DNA of 12,319 nucleotides from Pseudomonadota bacterium (GTDB lineage Bacteria; Pseudomonadota; Alphaproteobacteria; Rhizobiales; Kaistiaceae): contig JAEZEN010000483.1 in assembly GCA_023433185.1 (NCBI GenBank), positions 1-12,319 on the forward strand. Direction: 5' to 3'. Below, one piece after another: positions 1-7,009 of the stretch. Numbering within the stretch: the stretch's first letter is position 1; every line of letters starts with the position of its first letter. The notes under the pieces were generated by a model that was not told where the DNA came from, made no database searches, and worked only from the letters and a program-made list of their open reading frames with translations. The position numbers were made by a program, and so were the translations under genes.

Positions 1-161
1 TCGGCGCGCCGCAAGTGGCGATGATCGGCAGCGTCTTCCCGCGACTTCTCCCCTGGCTCCCCCCGCCGATCGCCGCCGTCTGCGTCCTGCCGGCGCACGA
101 CGCCGCCGACGGCGCCATCCGCATGGCGCAGCGCGCCCACGCCGAAGAGGCCCCGCAATGA
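1..161 (+). CDS. C-terminal end of probable N-acetylglucosamine kinase (BadF/BadG/BcrA/BcrD ATPase family), partial
   Basis: An open frame enters from the left edge (first full codon at base 3) and stops at the TGA at 159-161, leaving 52 visible residues. The tail contains a 'PRLLPWLP' stretch, and later 'HDAADGAIRMAQRA'. That resembles the final strand and helix (proline-rich LPWLP, then xDAxDGAxxxA) of GlcNAc kinases in the BadF/BadG ATPase family, which phosphorylate cytoplasmic GlcNAc with ATP. The catalytic domains lie outside the window, so the call rests on this short tail and on context. Its stop overlaps the start of the SIS-domain gene by ATGA, and nagA follows. A kinase is the step expected here, because NagA needs GlcNAc-6-phosphate. 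A ROK-family kinase or an unrelated protein cannot be excluded from 52 residues. Confidence 0.55.
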   Translation, partial: GAPQVAMIGSVFPRLLPWLPPPIAAVCVLPAHDAADGAIRMAQRAHAEEAPQ

Positions 162-1210
162 CCGTTGAGACCCCGGCGACCGCCGGGCCGAGCCTGATGC
201 TTCGGGAGACGGCGGAGGCGCCGGACGTCGTCGCCCGCCAGATCGAGGCCAATGCCGCAGCCACGGCCGAACTCGGCGCCCGCCTCCGCGAGGCCGCCCC
301 GGCTTTCGTCGTCACCTGCGCGCGGGGCAGTTCGGACAGCGCGGCGACCTATGCCAAGTACCTGATCGAGATCGTGCTCGGCACCGTGGTCGCCTCGGTC
401 GGCCCTTCGGTGACCTCGGTCTATGGCCGCCGCCCGAACATGAAGGGCGCGCTGTTCGTCGCCATCTCGCAGTCGGGCAGGAGCCCGGACCTCCTGACGC
501 TCGCCGAGGCGGCCCGCGCCGACGGGGCGCTGACGGTGGCCCTGGTGAACGACACGTCGTCGCCGCTCGGCGGGCTCTGCGAGGTGGTGCTGCCGCTTCA
601 TGCCGGTCCGGAACGGAGCGTCGCGGCGACCAAGTCCTACATCGCCTCGCTCGCCGCGGTGCTGCAGCTCGTCGCCGCCTGGAGCGCCGACCCGGCGCTC
701 GACCGCGCCGTCCGCCGCCTGCCCGACTATCTCGACGGTGCCCTCAAACGCAGCTGGCTCGACGCCGCGCCCGTCCTCCAGCCGGTCGCGGGACTCTATG
801 TCGTGGGCCGTGGCCCGGGCTATGCGGCGGCCCTCGAAGCCGCGCTCAAGCTCAAGGAGACCGCGGGATTGCATGCCGAGGCGGGCAGTTCGGCCGAACT
901 CCGCCACGGCCCGATGGCGATCGCCGGGCCGGACTTCCCGGTGCTCCTGTTCAGCCAGAACGATTCGGCGCTCCCCGGCCTTGCCGAATTCGGCGCGGAA
1001 CTCACGGCCCGCGGGGTGCCGGTGCTCTCGGCCGGCCCGGCCGGGATTCCGGGGGCGACGCGGCTGCCGGTCGCCGAGGGCGTCGATCCCTTTGCCCAGC
1101 CGCTCGCCCTGATCCAGAGCTTCTACCCGCTCGCCGAGGCCATCGCCCGGGCCCGGGGCCGTGATCCCGACCGTCCGCCCCACCTCCGCAAGGTGACCGA
1201 GACCCTATGA
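158..1210 (+). CDS. SIS-domain glucosamine-6-phosphate deaminase, NagB-II type
   Basis: A 350-residue cytoplasmic protein with two SIS (sugar isomerase) domains, like the isomerase half of GlmS but without its glutaminase domain. Visible motifs are ARGSSDSAA (55-63), SQSGRSPD (104-111), AATKSY (156-161) and the second-domain block KLKETAGLHAE...ELRHGP (231-252). E234 and H250 keep the 16-residue spacing of the GlmS catalytic Glu488 and His504. K345, five residues from the C-terminus, matches the GlmS C-terminal lysine that contacts the sugar. Without a glutaminase domain, the family usually runs in the degradative direction: glucosamine-6-P to fructose-6-P plus ammonia. The position between a kinase tail and nagA supports this. 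The ATG overlaps the upstream stop (ATGA), with GAAGAGG at 144-150 seven bases upstream. AgaS-like or fructosamine-6-phosphate-specific activity is an alternative. Confidence 0.87.
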   Translation: MTVETPATAGPSLMLRETAEAPDVVARQIEANAAATAELGARLREAAPAFVVTCARGSSDSAATYAKYLIEIVLGTVVASVGPSVTSVYGRRPNMKGALFVAISQSGRSPDLLTLAEAARADGALTVALVNDTSSPLGGLCEVVLPLHAGPERSVAATKSYIASLAAVLQLVAAWSADPALDRAVRRLPDYLDGALKRSWLDAAPVLQPVAGLYVVGRGPGYAAALEAALKLKETAGLHAEAGSSAELRHGPMAIAGPDFPVLLFSQNDSALPGLAEFGAELTARGVPVLSAGPAGIPGATRLPVAEGVDPFAQPLALIQSFYPLAEAIARARGRDPDRPPHLRKVTETL

Positions 1211-2358
1211 GCGCCTTCGCGATCGCCGGCGCACGCCTCTTCGACGGCGACGCACTCCATCATGGCCGCGTCGTCCTCGTCGCCGACGGCCGCATCCGGG
1301 CGGTCCTGCCCGAGGCCGAATGCCCGGCGGGCACGCCGGTGCATCGCGTGGCAGGCCTGCTGGCGCCCGGCTTCGTCGACATCCAGGTCAATGGCGGCGG
1401 CGGTGTCCTCCTCAACGATCGGCCCACCGTCGACGGTGTGCGCACCATCGCCGAGGCGCATCGGCGCTTCGGCACGACCGGCATGCTGCCGACGCTCGTT
1501 ACCGACACCCGCGAGCGCATGGCCGAGGCGATCGCCGCGGTACGGGCGGCACTCGCGGAAGGCGTGCCGGGCATCCTCGGGATCCATCTCGAGGGGCCAT
1601 ACCTCAACCCGGAACGGAAGGGTGTCCACGACCCGCGCCTGATGCGGCGGATCGAGGAGGAGGACATTGCGCTGGTCGGTTCGCTTGGGGTCGGGCGGAC
1701 GCTGATCACCATCGCCCCCGAATTGACGACGCCGGAGGTTATCGGGCGCATCGCCGGCAGCGGCGTGCTGATCGCAGCCGGCCACACCACCGCGTCCTAC
1801 GAGGTGATGATGGCGGCGCGGGCCGCGGGCCTCACCGGCGTCACCCACCTCTTCAACGCCATGCCGCCCCTGATGGGGCGCGAGCCGAGCGTCATCGGCG
1901 CGGCGCTCGACGACCAGGGCCTCTGGCCGAGCCTGATCGTCGATCTCTTCCATGCGGCCGTGCCGAGCCTCCGGGTGGCGCTCGCGGCACGCGGCTTCGC
2001 GCGGACCATCCTCGTCACCGACGCGATGTCGACGGTCGGCACGGACATGGACAGCTTCATGCTCGGCGACCGGGTGATCACCCGGGCGGGCGGGCGCCTC
2101 ACCACCGCCGACGGCACGCTCGCCGGCTCCGACCTCGACATGGCGACCGCCGTCCGCAACGCGGTTGAAGCCCTCGGCCTGCCGCTCGAGGCGGCGCTCC
2201 ACATGGCCTCGCGGGCGCCGGCCGAGTTCCTCGGCCTCGGCGGCGAGCTCGGCCGCATCGCGCCGGGCTACCGGGCGAGCCTCGTTCTCCTCGACGACGG
2301 TCTCCGCGTGACGGAAACCTGGATCGACGGCGTTTCCAGCGAAAGGGCAAGTGCATGA
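1207..2358 (+). CDS. nagA: N-acetylglucosamine-6-phosphate deacetylase
   Basis: A 383-residue amidohydrolase-superfamily enzyme of normal length for NagA. It hydrolyses GlcNAc-6-phosphate to glucosamine-6-phosphate and acetate. The N-terminal beta-sandwich leads into the barrel at APGFVDIQVNGG (53-64). Recognisable residues are E129 in HLEGPYLNP, H141 in GVHD, H193 in AAGHT and H214 in VTHLFNAM (metal and substrate ligands), H249, and the catalytic aspartate D272 in LVTDAM. These line up with E. coli E131, H143, H195, H216, H251 and D273. The C-terminal half carries DGTLAGSDLDM and the closing GxIAPGYRASLVLLD of the sandwich domain. The ATG overlaps the SIS-gene stop (ATGA), with AAGGTGA at 1190-1196 ten bases upstream. 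It supplies the substrate for the upstream deaminase. All key residues are intact. Confidence 0.97.
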   Translation: MSAFAIAGARLFDGDALHHGRVVLVADGRIRAVLPEAECPAGTPVHRVAGLLAPGFVDIQVNGGGGVLLNDRPTVDGVRTIAEAHRRFGTTGMLPTLVTDTRERMAEAIAAVRAALAEGVPGILGIHLEGPYLNPERKGVHDPRLMRRIEEEDIALVGSLGVGRTLITIAPELTTPEVIGRIAGSGVLIAAGHTTASYEVMMAARAAGLTGVTHLFNAMPPLMGREPSVIGAALDDQGLWPSLIVDLFHAAVPSLRVALAARGFARTILVTDAMSTVGTDMDSFMLGDRVITRAGGRLTTADGTLAGSDLDMATAVRNAVEALGLPLEAALHMASRAPAEFLGLGGELGRIAPGYRASLVLLDDGLRVTETWIDGVSSERASA

Positions 2359-3119
2359 TGGACGGGATGCCCGCGGGCCTCACCTTCGAGATCTGTGTCG
2401 ATTCGATTGCCGGGGTGATCGCCGCGCGCGACGCCGGCGCGCAGCGGGTCGAGCTCTGCGCCGGGCTGATCGAGGGCGGCACGACGCCGAGCCTCGGCAT
2501 GATCCGCCGGGCGCGCGCCGTCGGCGGCATCAAGGTCCATGTCATCATCCGGCCGCGCGGCGGCGACTTCCTCTACTCGCCCGACGAGGTCGCGGTGATG
2601 GAGGCCGACATCGACGCTGCGATCGATGCGGGGGCGCACGGCATCGTCTTCGGCATGCTCAACCCCGACGGCACCATCGATATCGAGCTGACGAAGCGGC
2701 TGGTGGCGCGCGCCCGGCCGCTGCCGGTGACCTTCCACCGCGCCTTCGACATGACGCCCGACCCGTTCGCCGCGCTCGAGACGCTGATCGACCTCGGCGT
2801 CGAGCGGGTGCTGACGACCGGGCAGGAGGCGCACGTCCTCGAGGGCGCCGATACCGTCGCCGCCCTGGTCGAGCTGGCCGCCGACCGGATCATCATCATG
2901 TCGGGGGGCGGCGTCTCGCCGCGCACGGCGGCGCGCTTCATCGCCATGACCGGGGTTCGCGAGATCCATTTCGCGGCCCTGGCGCCGGTGCCAAGCGGCA
3001 TGCGTTTCCGCCGTCCCGACGTCTACATGGGCGGTACGCTCCGCCCGCCCGAATACGACCGCCTCGACACCGCCCAGGCTGACGTCGCGGCGATCATCAA
3101 CGCCGCCCAGGGCGGATAG
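2355..3119 (+). CDS. cutC: CutC-family protein (historically 'copper homeostasis protein CutC')
   Basis: A 254-residue protein with the full CutC TIM-barrel signature: FEICVDSIAGVIAARDAGA (11-29), RVELCAGLIEGGTTPS (31-46), VIIRPRGGDF (63-72), VTFHRAFDMT (125-134), RVLTTGQEA (151-159), IIMSGGGVSP (180-189) and EIHFAA (203-208). Length is normal for the family. There is no signal peptide or membrane segment, so it is cytoplasmic. The copper role assigned in E. coli is doubtful: the copper phenotype there was later attributed to the MicL small RNA made from the cutC 3' end. No enzymatic reaction is generally accepted. Here it overlaps nagA by ATGA and is the last gene of the GlcNAc operon, which suggests a role with phosphorylated or acylated amino sugars (inference). 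Two adjacent ATGs (2355, 2358) are possible starts; AAAGGG at 2342-2347 favours either. There is no copper motif and no copper gene nearby. Confidence 0.93.
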   Translation: MMDGMPAGLTFEICVDSIAGVIAARDAGAQRVELCAGLIEGGTTPSLGMIRRARAVGGIKVHVIIRPRGGDFLYSPDEVAVMEADIDAAIDAGAHGIVFGMLNPDGTIDIELTKRLVARARPLPVTFHRAFDMTPDPFAALETLIDLGVERVLTTGQEAHVLEGADTVAALVELAADRIIIMSGGGVSPRTAARFIAMTGVREIHFAALAPVPSGMRFRRPDVYMGGTLRPPEYDRLDTAQADVAAIINAAQGG

Positions 3120-3123
3120 GGCG

Positions 3124-3996
3124 TCAGGCGCCGTCGGGCAGGTAGCCGAAGCGGGTCATCAGCGGCCGGTGGGCGGCGACCATGCGCTCGACCTGGGCGT
3201 CGGACAGGGTGTCGCGCCACTGGCCGGTCTTGCCCGCCCGGAAGAACTGGCTGGTGGTGTCGGGGCGCTCGGCGAAGCCCGCGGCCGCTTCCTTCGCCTT
3301 CAGCCGCTCGAACCCGGTCAGTTCGACCGCGCGCACGATCTGGTCCTCGCGCGGTGTCATCAGGAGGTGCCGCGCCACGCCGCCGAAATAGCGGACGGGG
3401 TCGGCCGTGATGTCCTCGTAGCGGACGACGTGGATCGCCGGATGCGGCCGGGTCGTCCAGCTGCCGACGTTCTCGCTCCACGAGCCGGTGATCACCCGGA
3501 CATGGGTGCGGGTGGTTTGGACGCCGTAGCCCGGCGTCGCCATCGCCTCGATCGCATGGTCGATGGTCTGGCTGCTGAAGGCGGCGAAGGAGATGACCAC
3601 ATCGAGCGGGTTGCGAACGATGTAGACCGCGCCGGCGCTCGCTCCCATGTTGATGATCGAGAAGCCGTGGTCGAGCGAGTTGGCGTTGTGGGTCTTGATG
3701 TAGACGGGCCGGTTGAGCTGGCGGGCGATCGCCGCCTGGATGCGCGGCCGGACGGAGGCGATCTCCGCGGCGCTCGCCCGGTGCGCCGGCTTGCCGAGCA
3801 TCTGGCTGTAGAGTTCGGCCTTGCTTTCGGAGGCGTTGTCTTCCTCGAGCCGGTTGATGTCGACGTCCTGGAAGTTCGGATCCCGGATCAGGTGGGAGAG
3901 AGTGTGGATGAAGGCGCGCGTCCAGGTGTTGCCGGAGCGCGGATAGGACGCGAGCCAGATGATGCCCCGCGGCTTGTTCTTGCTGAGGACGATCAT
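3124..3996 (-). CDS. PAPS-dependent sulfotransferase (Sulfotransfer_1 type), second of a tandem pair
   Basis: A 290-residue cytosolic-type sulfotransferase, expected to transfer sulfate from PAPS to a hydroxyl or amine. The 5'-phosphosulfate loop is YPRSGNTW (18-25). KTH at 101-103 carries the candidate catalytic histidine. IVRNPLD (126-132) is the 3'-phosphate-binding strand and loop. GSWSENVGSW (171-180) and RYED (192-195) match conserved SULT segments. FFRAGKTGQWRD (251-262) corresponds to the RKGxxGDWK nucleotide-binding motif. There is no signal peptide or membrane helix. The ATG at 3996 overlaps the TGA of the upstream paralogue (ATGA), which marks the true start; the same frame happens to stay open further upstream, but that stretch is antisense-like and unrelated. 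The P-loop lysine found in the sister protein is arginine here (R20). The acceptor cannot be read from the sequence. Confidence 0.88.
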   Translation of the reverse strand: MIVLSKNKPRGIIWLASYPRSGNTWTRAFIHTLSHLIRDPNFQDVDINRLEEDNASESKAELYSQMLGKPAHRASAAEIASVRPRIQAAIARQLNRPVYIKTHNANSLDHGFSIINMGASAGAVYIVRNPLDVVISFAAFSSQTIDHAIEAMATPGYGVQTTRTHVRVITGSWSENVGSWTTRPHPAIHVVRYEDITADPVRYFGGVARHLLMTPREDQIVRAVELTGFERLKAKEAAAGFAERPDTTSQFFRAGKTGQWRDTLSDAQVERMVAAHRPLMTRFGYLPDGA

Positions 3997-4883
3997 GCCG
4001 CCGCCCCAAGCTGGCGCGGCAGGTAGCCGAAGCGCTCCATCTGTTCGCCATGGGCCTCGACGATCATGTCCACCTGGGCGGGCGTGAGCGCCTCGCGCCA
4101 CTGGCCGGCCTGGCCGACGCGGAAAAAGCGTTCCGTTCCCACCGGGAGCTCGGCGAAGCCCCCCGCCCGCTCCTCGCGGGCGGCGCGCTCGAACGAGGAG
4201 GCGGCCACCGCCTCGGCGATCTCGGCCTGGTTCGCGCCGATCCGCATGTGCTCGGCGATCGCCGTGCCCACCGCTTGCGGGTCGGCCAGCATGTCCTCGT
4301 AGCGGAGCACCTTGATCACCGGCGGCGGCTCGGTGGTCCAGCTCCGCACGTTCTCGCTCCACGAGCCCCAGATTTCCGGCGTCAAGCGCTCGGAGGGCGG
4401 CGGCGCGGTCAAGGTCGCGGCCATGGTGCGGATGGTAAGGTCGAGCGGCAGGCGGAGATAGGGGGCGAGCGACACGGCGACGTCGAGCGGGTTGCGCACG
4501 ACGTAGAGCGCGCCAACCGAAATGCCGAGGTCGATCAGAGGGATGTCGAAGACGCGGCCGAGAAAGCTGTGGGTCTTGAGCGGCAGCACGCCGGGCCCCG
4601 CCTCGCGGACCATCGCCGCCTGCACGTTGGGCCGGGCGGTCACGATCTCCTTCATGTCGGTCTGGATCACCGGCTTGCCGATGATCTGCTCGAACAGGCG
4701 GACCTGGCCGGCGAGGCTCGGCGCGGTGTCGCCCAGGCGGTCGATCTCGCGGTCGCCGTCGGGCCGGCCGCGCTTGATGCGCAGCAGGTGGTGAAGGAAG
4801 AGCCGGATCCACGTGTTCCCGGACTTCGGGTACGAAGCAATCCATACGATCCCGCGGGGATCGTTAGCGTCGGCGGCGATCAT
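3993..4883 (-). CDS. PAPS-dependent sulfotransferase (Sulfotransfer_1 type), first of a tandem pair
   Basis: A 296-residue sulfotransferase-fold protein. Motifs in order: YPKSGNTW (18-25, PAPS 5'-phosphosulfate loop with the canonical lysine K20), KTH (103-105, candidate catalytic base), VVRNPLD (128-134, 3'-phosphate-binding loop), GSWSENVRSW (173-182), RYEDM (194-198), and FFRVGQAGQWRE (253-264, equivalent to RKGxxGDWK). It shares layout, length and many residues with the downstream neighbour, so the two are probably an old tandem duplication. The start lies 15 bp after the glmM stop, preceded by a purine-rich AGAAGAAG, which fits a glmM-sulfotransferase-sulfotransferase operon. This context hints at an amino-sugar-containing acceptor such as a cell-surface glycan or lipid, but small-molecule sulfation is equally possible from sequence alone. 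Confidence 0.9.
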   Translation of the reverse strand: MIAADANDPRGIVWIASYPKSGNTWIRLFLHHLLRIKRGRPDGDREIDRLGDTAPSLAGQVRLFEQIIGKPVIQTDMKEIVTARPNVQAAMVREAGPGVLPLKTHSFLGRVFDIPLIDLGISVGALYVVRNPLDVAVSLAPYLRLPLDLTIRTMAATLTAPPPSERLTPEIWGSWSENVRSWTTEPPPVIKVLRYEDMLADPQAVGTAIAEHMRIGANQAEIAEAVAASSFERAAREERAGGFAELPVGTERFFRVGQAGQWREALTPAQVDMIVEAHGEQMERFGYLPRQLGAAA

Positions 4884-4898
4884 GGCGCTTCTTCTGCC

Positions 4899-6248
4899 TC
4901 AGGCGGGGGCTTTGCTCAAGGCCGCGATGAGGTCGTCGACGATCGCGGTCACCATCGTCGGGTCGTCGCCTTCGGCCATGACGCGGATCACCGGTTCGGG
5001 GCCGGAGGCGCGCACCACCAGCCGGCCGTTGCCGGCCAGGCGGCCGTGGATGTCCTCGATCATGCGCTGGACGCCGTCGTTCTCGAGGGCGCGCTTGCCG
5101 CCGACGGTGCGAACGCTCTTGAGCACCTGGGGGAGGGGCTCGAAGAGGTGGCATACCTCGCTGACCGGCCGGCCGGACTTCTGGACCACGGCGAGGAGCT
5201 GGAGGGCCGCGACCAGGCCGTCGCCGGTCGTGGTGTAGTCGGAGAGAATGATGTGGCCCGACTGCTCGCCGCCGAGATTGTAGCCCTCCTCGCGCATCGC
5301 CTCGGCGACGTGGCGGTCGCCGACCGGGGGGCGGACGAGGTGGAGGCCGAGGGTCGCGAGATAGCGCTCGAGGCCGAGGTTGGACATGACGGTGACGACG
5401 ATGCCGGGCTTGGCGAGCTGGCCCTCCTCGGACCATGACCGGGCGATCGCCGCCATCGTCTGGTCGCCGTCGACCAGCTGGCCCCGCTCGTCGACAACCA
5501 CCACACGGTCGGCGTCGCCGTCGAGGGCGATGCCGATGTCGGCCCGCACCTCGCGGACCTTTGCGACCAGGGCCTCGGGCGCCGTCGACCCCACGCCGCG
5601 ATTGATGTTGAAGCCGTCGGGGTCGACCGCGAGCGACACCACTTCCGCGCCGAGTTCCCACAGCGCCTCGGGCGCGACACGGTAGCCCGCGCCATTGGCG
5701 CAGTCGACCACCACCCGAAGTCCGTCGAGGGTGAGCGAGCGCGGCAGCGTCCGCTTGGCATATTCGATGTAGCGGTCGGTCACGCTCTCGACGCGCTTGG
5801 CGCGGCCGAGGTCGGGCGGGGCCGCGAGGCGACTGCTCAGGTCGGCGTCGATCAGGGCCTCGATCTCGGCCTCGAGCGCATCGGTCAGTTTCGCACCGTC
5901 CGGCCCGAAGAGCTTGATGCCGTTGTCGTCGTAGGGATTGTGAGAGGCCGATATCATCACGCCGAGGTCGCAGCGCATCGAGCGCGTGAGCATCGCGATG
6001 CCCGGCGTCGGAACCGGGCCGGTCAGCATCACGTCGACGCCGACCGCGAGGAAGCCGGCGGTGAGCGCGTTCTCGATCATGTAGCTCGACAGCCGGGTAT
6101 CCTTGCCGATGACGACGCGGTGCCGGTGGTCGCCGTTGCGGAAGATGAGGCCGGCGGCCATCCCGACCTTCATGGCGAGGTCTGGCGTGATCGGCGGCTG
6201 GTTCGCCCGGCCGCGGATGCCATCGGTCCCGAAGTACTTGCCGGCCAT
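4899..6248 (-). CDS. glmM: Phosphoglucosamine mutase
   Basis: A 449-residue alpha-D-phosphohexomutase. It interconverts glucosamine-6-phosphate and glucosamine-1-phosphate, the step before GlmU makes UDP-GlcNAc for peptidoglycan and lipid A. The N-terminus is the GlmM hallmark [10 protein letters not shown] (4-13). The phosphoserine loop is SASHNP, with S102 at the same number as in E. coli. The metal loop is DGDADR (D243, D245, D247). The sugar-specificity loop is GGEQSGH (326-332). Domain 4 has the phosphate-binding loop [12 protein letters not shown] (413-424), where the usual SGTEP threonine is proline. The start codon follows the AT-richer gap shared with tspO, with a weak AGGGA ten bases upstream. 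It heads the operon with two sulfotransferases, rather than the ftsH/folP context common elsewhere. It is expected to be essential. Confidence 0.97.
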   Translation of the reverse strand: MAGKYFGTDGIRGRANQPPITPDLAMKVGMAAGLIFRNGDHRHRVVIGKDTRLSSYMIENALTAGFLAVGVDVMLTGPVPTPGIAMLTRSMRCDLGVMISASHNPYDDNGIKLFGPDGAKLTDALEAEIEALIDADLSSRLAAPPDLGRAKRVESVTDRYIEYAKRTLPRSLTLDGLRVVVDCANGAGYRVAPEALWELGAEVVSLAVDPDGFNINRGVGSTAPEALVAKVREVRADIGIALDGDADRVVVVDERGQLVDGDQTMAAIARSWSEEGQLAKPGIVVTVMSNLGLERYLATLGLHLVRPPVGDRHVAEAMREEGYNLGGEQSGHIILSDYTTTGDGLVAALQLLAVVQKSGRPVSEVCHLFEPLPQVLKSVRTVGGKRALENDGVQRMIEDIHGRLAGNGRLVVRASGPEPVIRVMAEGDDPTMVTAIVDDLIAALSKAPA

Positions 6249-6484
6249 CGCGTTCGCTATCCCTGGTTCTGGTTCATCGCTCTCTTAGCGCGATCTTGCG
6301 TCCGGCTGCGTTGAAAAATCACGAAACCGCGAAACATCCCGCGAGTCGGCCGGAAAGCCCGTTCGAGCGGCGGCCCGCCAGAGGATTGCTACAGGGCGTC
6401 GGTTTCTCACGCCCGATGCGTGAACCGAAACGGTGTCCCGGACGTAAGGTATTGTCTCGACCATGCCACGGGAGTCCGGCAGCC
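6249..6484. promoter_or_regulatory. Divergent intergenic region between glmM and tspO with an imperfect dyad
   Basis: A 236-bp gap that must hold promoters for glmM (leftward) and tspO (rightward). It contains the least GC-rich patch nearby (about 6310-6336), with two GAAAC direct repeats eight bases apart (6323-6327 and 6331-6335). Further right is an imperfect inverted repeat: GTTTC (6402-6406) then TCACG (6407-6411), a 7-base centre, CGTGA (6419-6423), ACC, and GAAAC (6427-6431). TAAGGT at 6445-6450 lies 18 bases after TGAACC (6421-6426) and could be a -10 element; this is weak. There is no T-tract, so a terminator is unlikely. No credible gene is seen within it. Confidence 0.4.
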
Positions 6485-7009
6485 ATGACAATCAGAGATG
6501 CGCGTCGCGGTCCCTCCGCCTCTCCCGGGCCGTGGATCGAGATCGCGGTGCTCGTGGCCTTCGTGGGTCTCGCGCTCCTTGCCGGCTGGCTCGGTTCCTT
6601 CGCGACGACGCCAAACATCCCGACCTGGTATGCCGGTCTCGAGAAGCCCTGGTTCAACCCGCCCAACGCCGTCTTCCCGGTGGTCTGGACCGTCCTCTAC
6701 GTGCTGATGGGTGTCGCCGCGTGGCTGGCATGGCGTGCGCCCGAACACCGGAACGGCGACCGCCGCCGGGCGATGGTCGCCTATCTTGTCCAGCTGGCGC
6801 TCAATGTGAGCTGGTCCTTCGCGTTCTTCGCGGCGCAGAGCCCGCTCGCCGGCCTTGTCGTCATCGTCCTGCTGCTGGCGGCGATCGTCGCCACGATCCT
6901 CGCCTTCATCCCCCGCAGCCGCCTCGCGGCGCTGCTCCTTGCGCCCTATCTCGCTTGGGTCTCGTTCGCGGCCGTGCTCAACGCCGCGATCCTCGCCCTC
7001 AACTGGTGA
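6485..7009 (+). CDS. tspO: TspO/MBR family membrane protein (tryptophan-rich sensory protein)
   Basis: A 174-residue integral membrane protein with five predicted helices (about 18-36, 65-83, 97-117, 121-141, 147-170). The family signature is clear: WYAGLEKPWFNPP (48-60), VVWTVLYVLMG (66-76), LNVSWSFAFF (106-115) and the helix-5 segment APYLAWVSFAAVLN (153-166). TspO proteins bind porphyrins and other tetrapyrroles. In Rhodobacter the homologue modulates pigment gene expression in response to oxygen. The frame is open upstream, but the N-terminal extension is implausible; GGAG at 6471-6474 lies ten bases before the ATG at 6485, and the family motifs begin soon after. Its 3' end overlaps the convergent histidine kinase gene by 11 bp. 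Length is slightly above the usual ~160 because of a short charged N-terminal tail. Confidence 0.94.
   Translation: MTIRDARRGPSASPGPWIEIAVLVAFVGLALLAGWLGSFATTPNIPTWYAGLEKPWFNPPNAVFPVVWTVLYVLMGVAAWLAWRAPEHRNGDRRRAMVAYLVQLALNVSWSFAFFAAQSPLAGLVVIVLLLAAIVATILAFIPRSRLAALLLAPYLAWVSFAAVLNAAILALNW

Noticed and set aside
1123..2202. Long open frame on the - strand opposite nagA
   Set aside because: No recognisable domain, low-complexity composition, and nagA on the other strand has every catalytic residue.
3104..3116. CCGCC-CAG-GGCGG hairpin at the end of cutC as a terminator
   Set aside because: The stem is only 5 bp, lies inside coding sequence and has no T-tract; GC-rich coding DNA yields many such stems.
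3997..4845. N-terminal extension fusing the second sulfotransferase to an upstream segment
   Set aside because: The extension reads the first sulfotransferase out of frame; the ATGA overlap at 3993-3996 and the P-loop position near residue 20 in both proteins fix the real start.
4050..5438. Long open frame on the + strand antisense to the first sulfotransferase and glmM
   Set aside because: It is rich in Arg/Gly/His/Asp/Ala without motifs, and lies wholly opposite two genes with intact catalytic motifs; it is a shadow of high GC content.
6296..6484. Longer N-terminus for TspO
   Set aside because: The upstream in-frame stretch is basic and motif-free; the ATG at 6485 has GGAG ten bases upstream and gives a near-normal family length.
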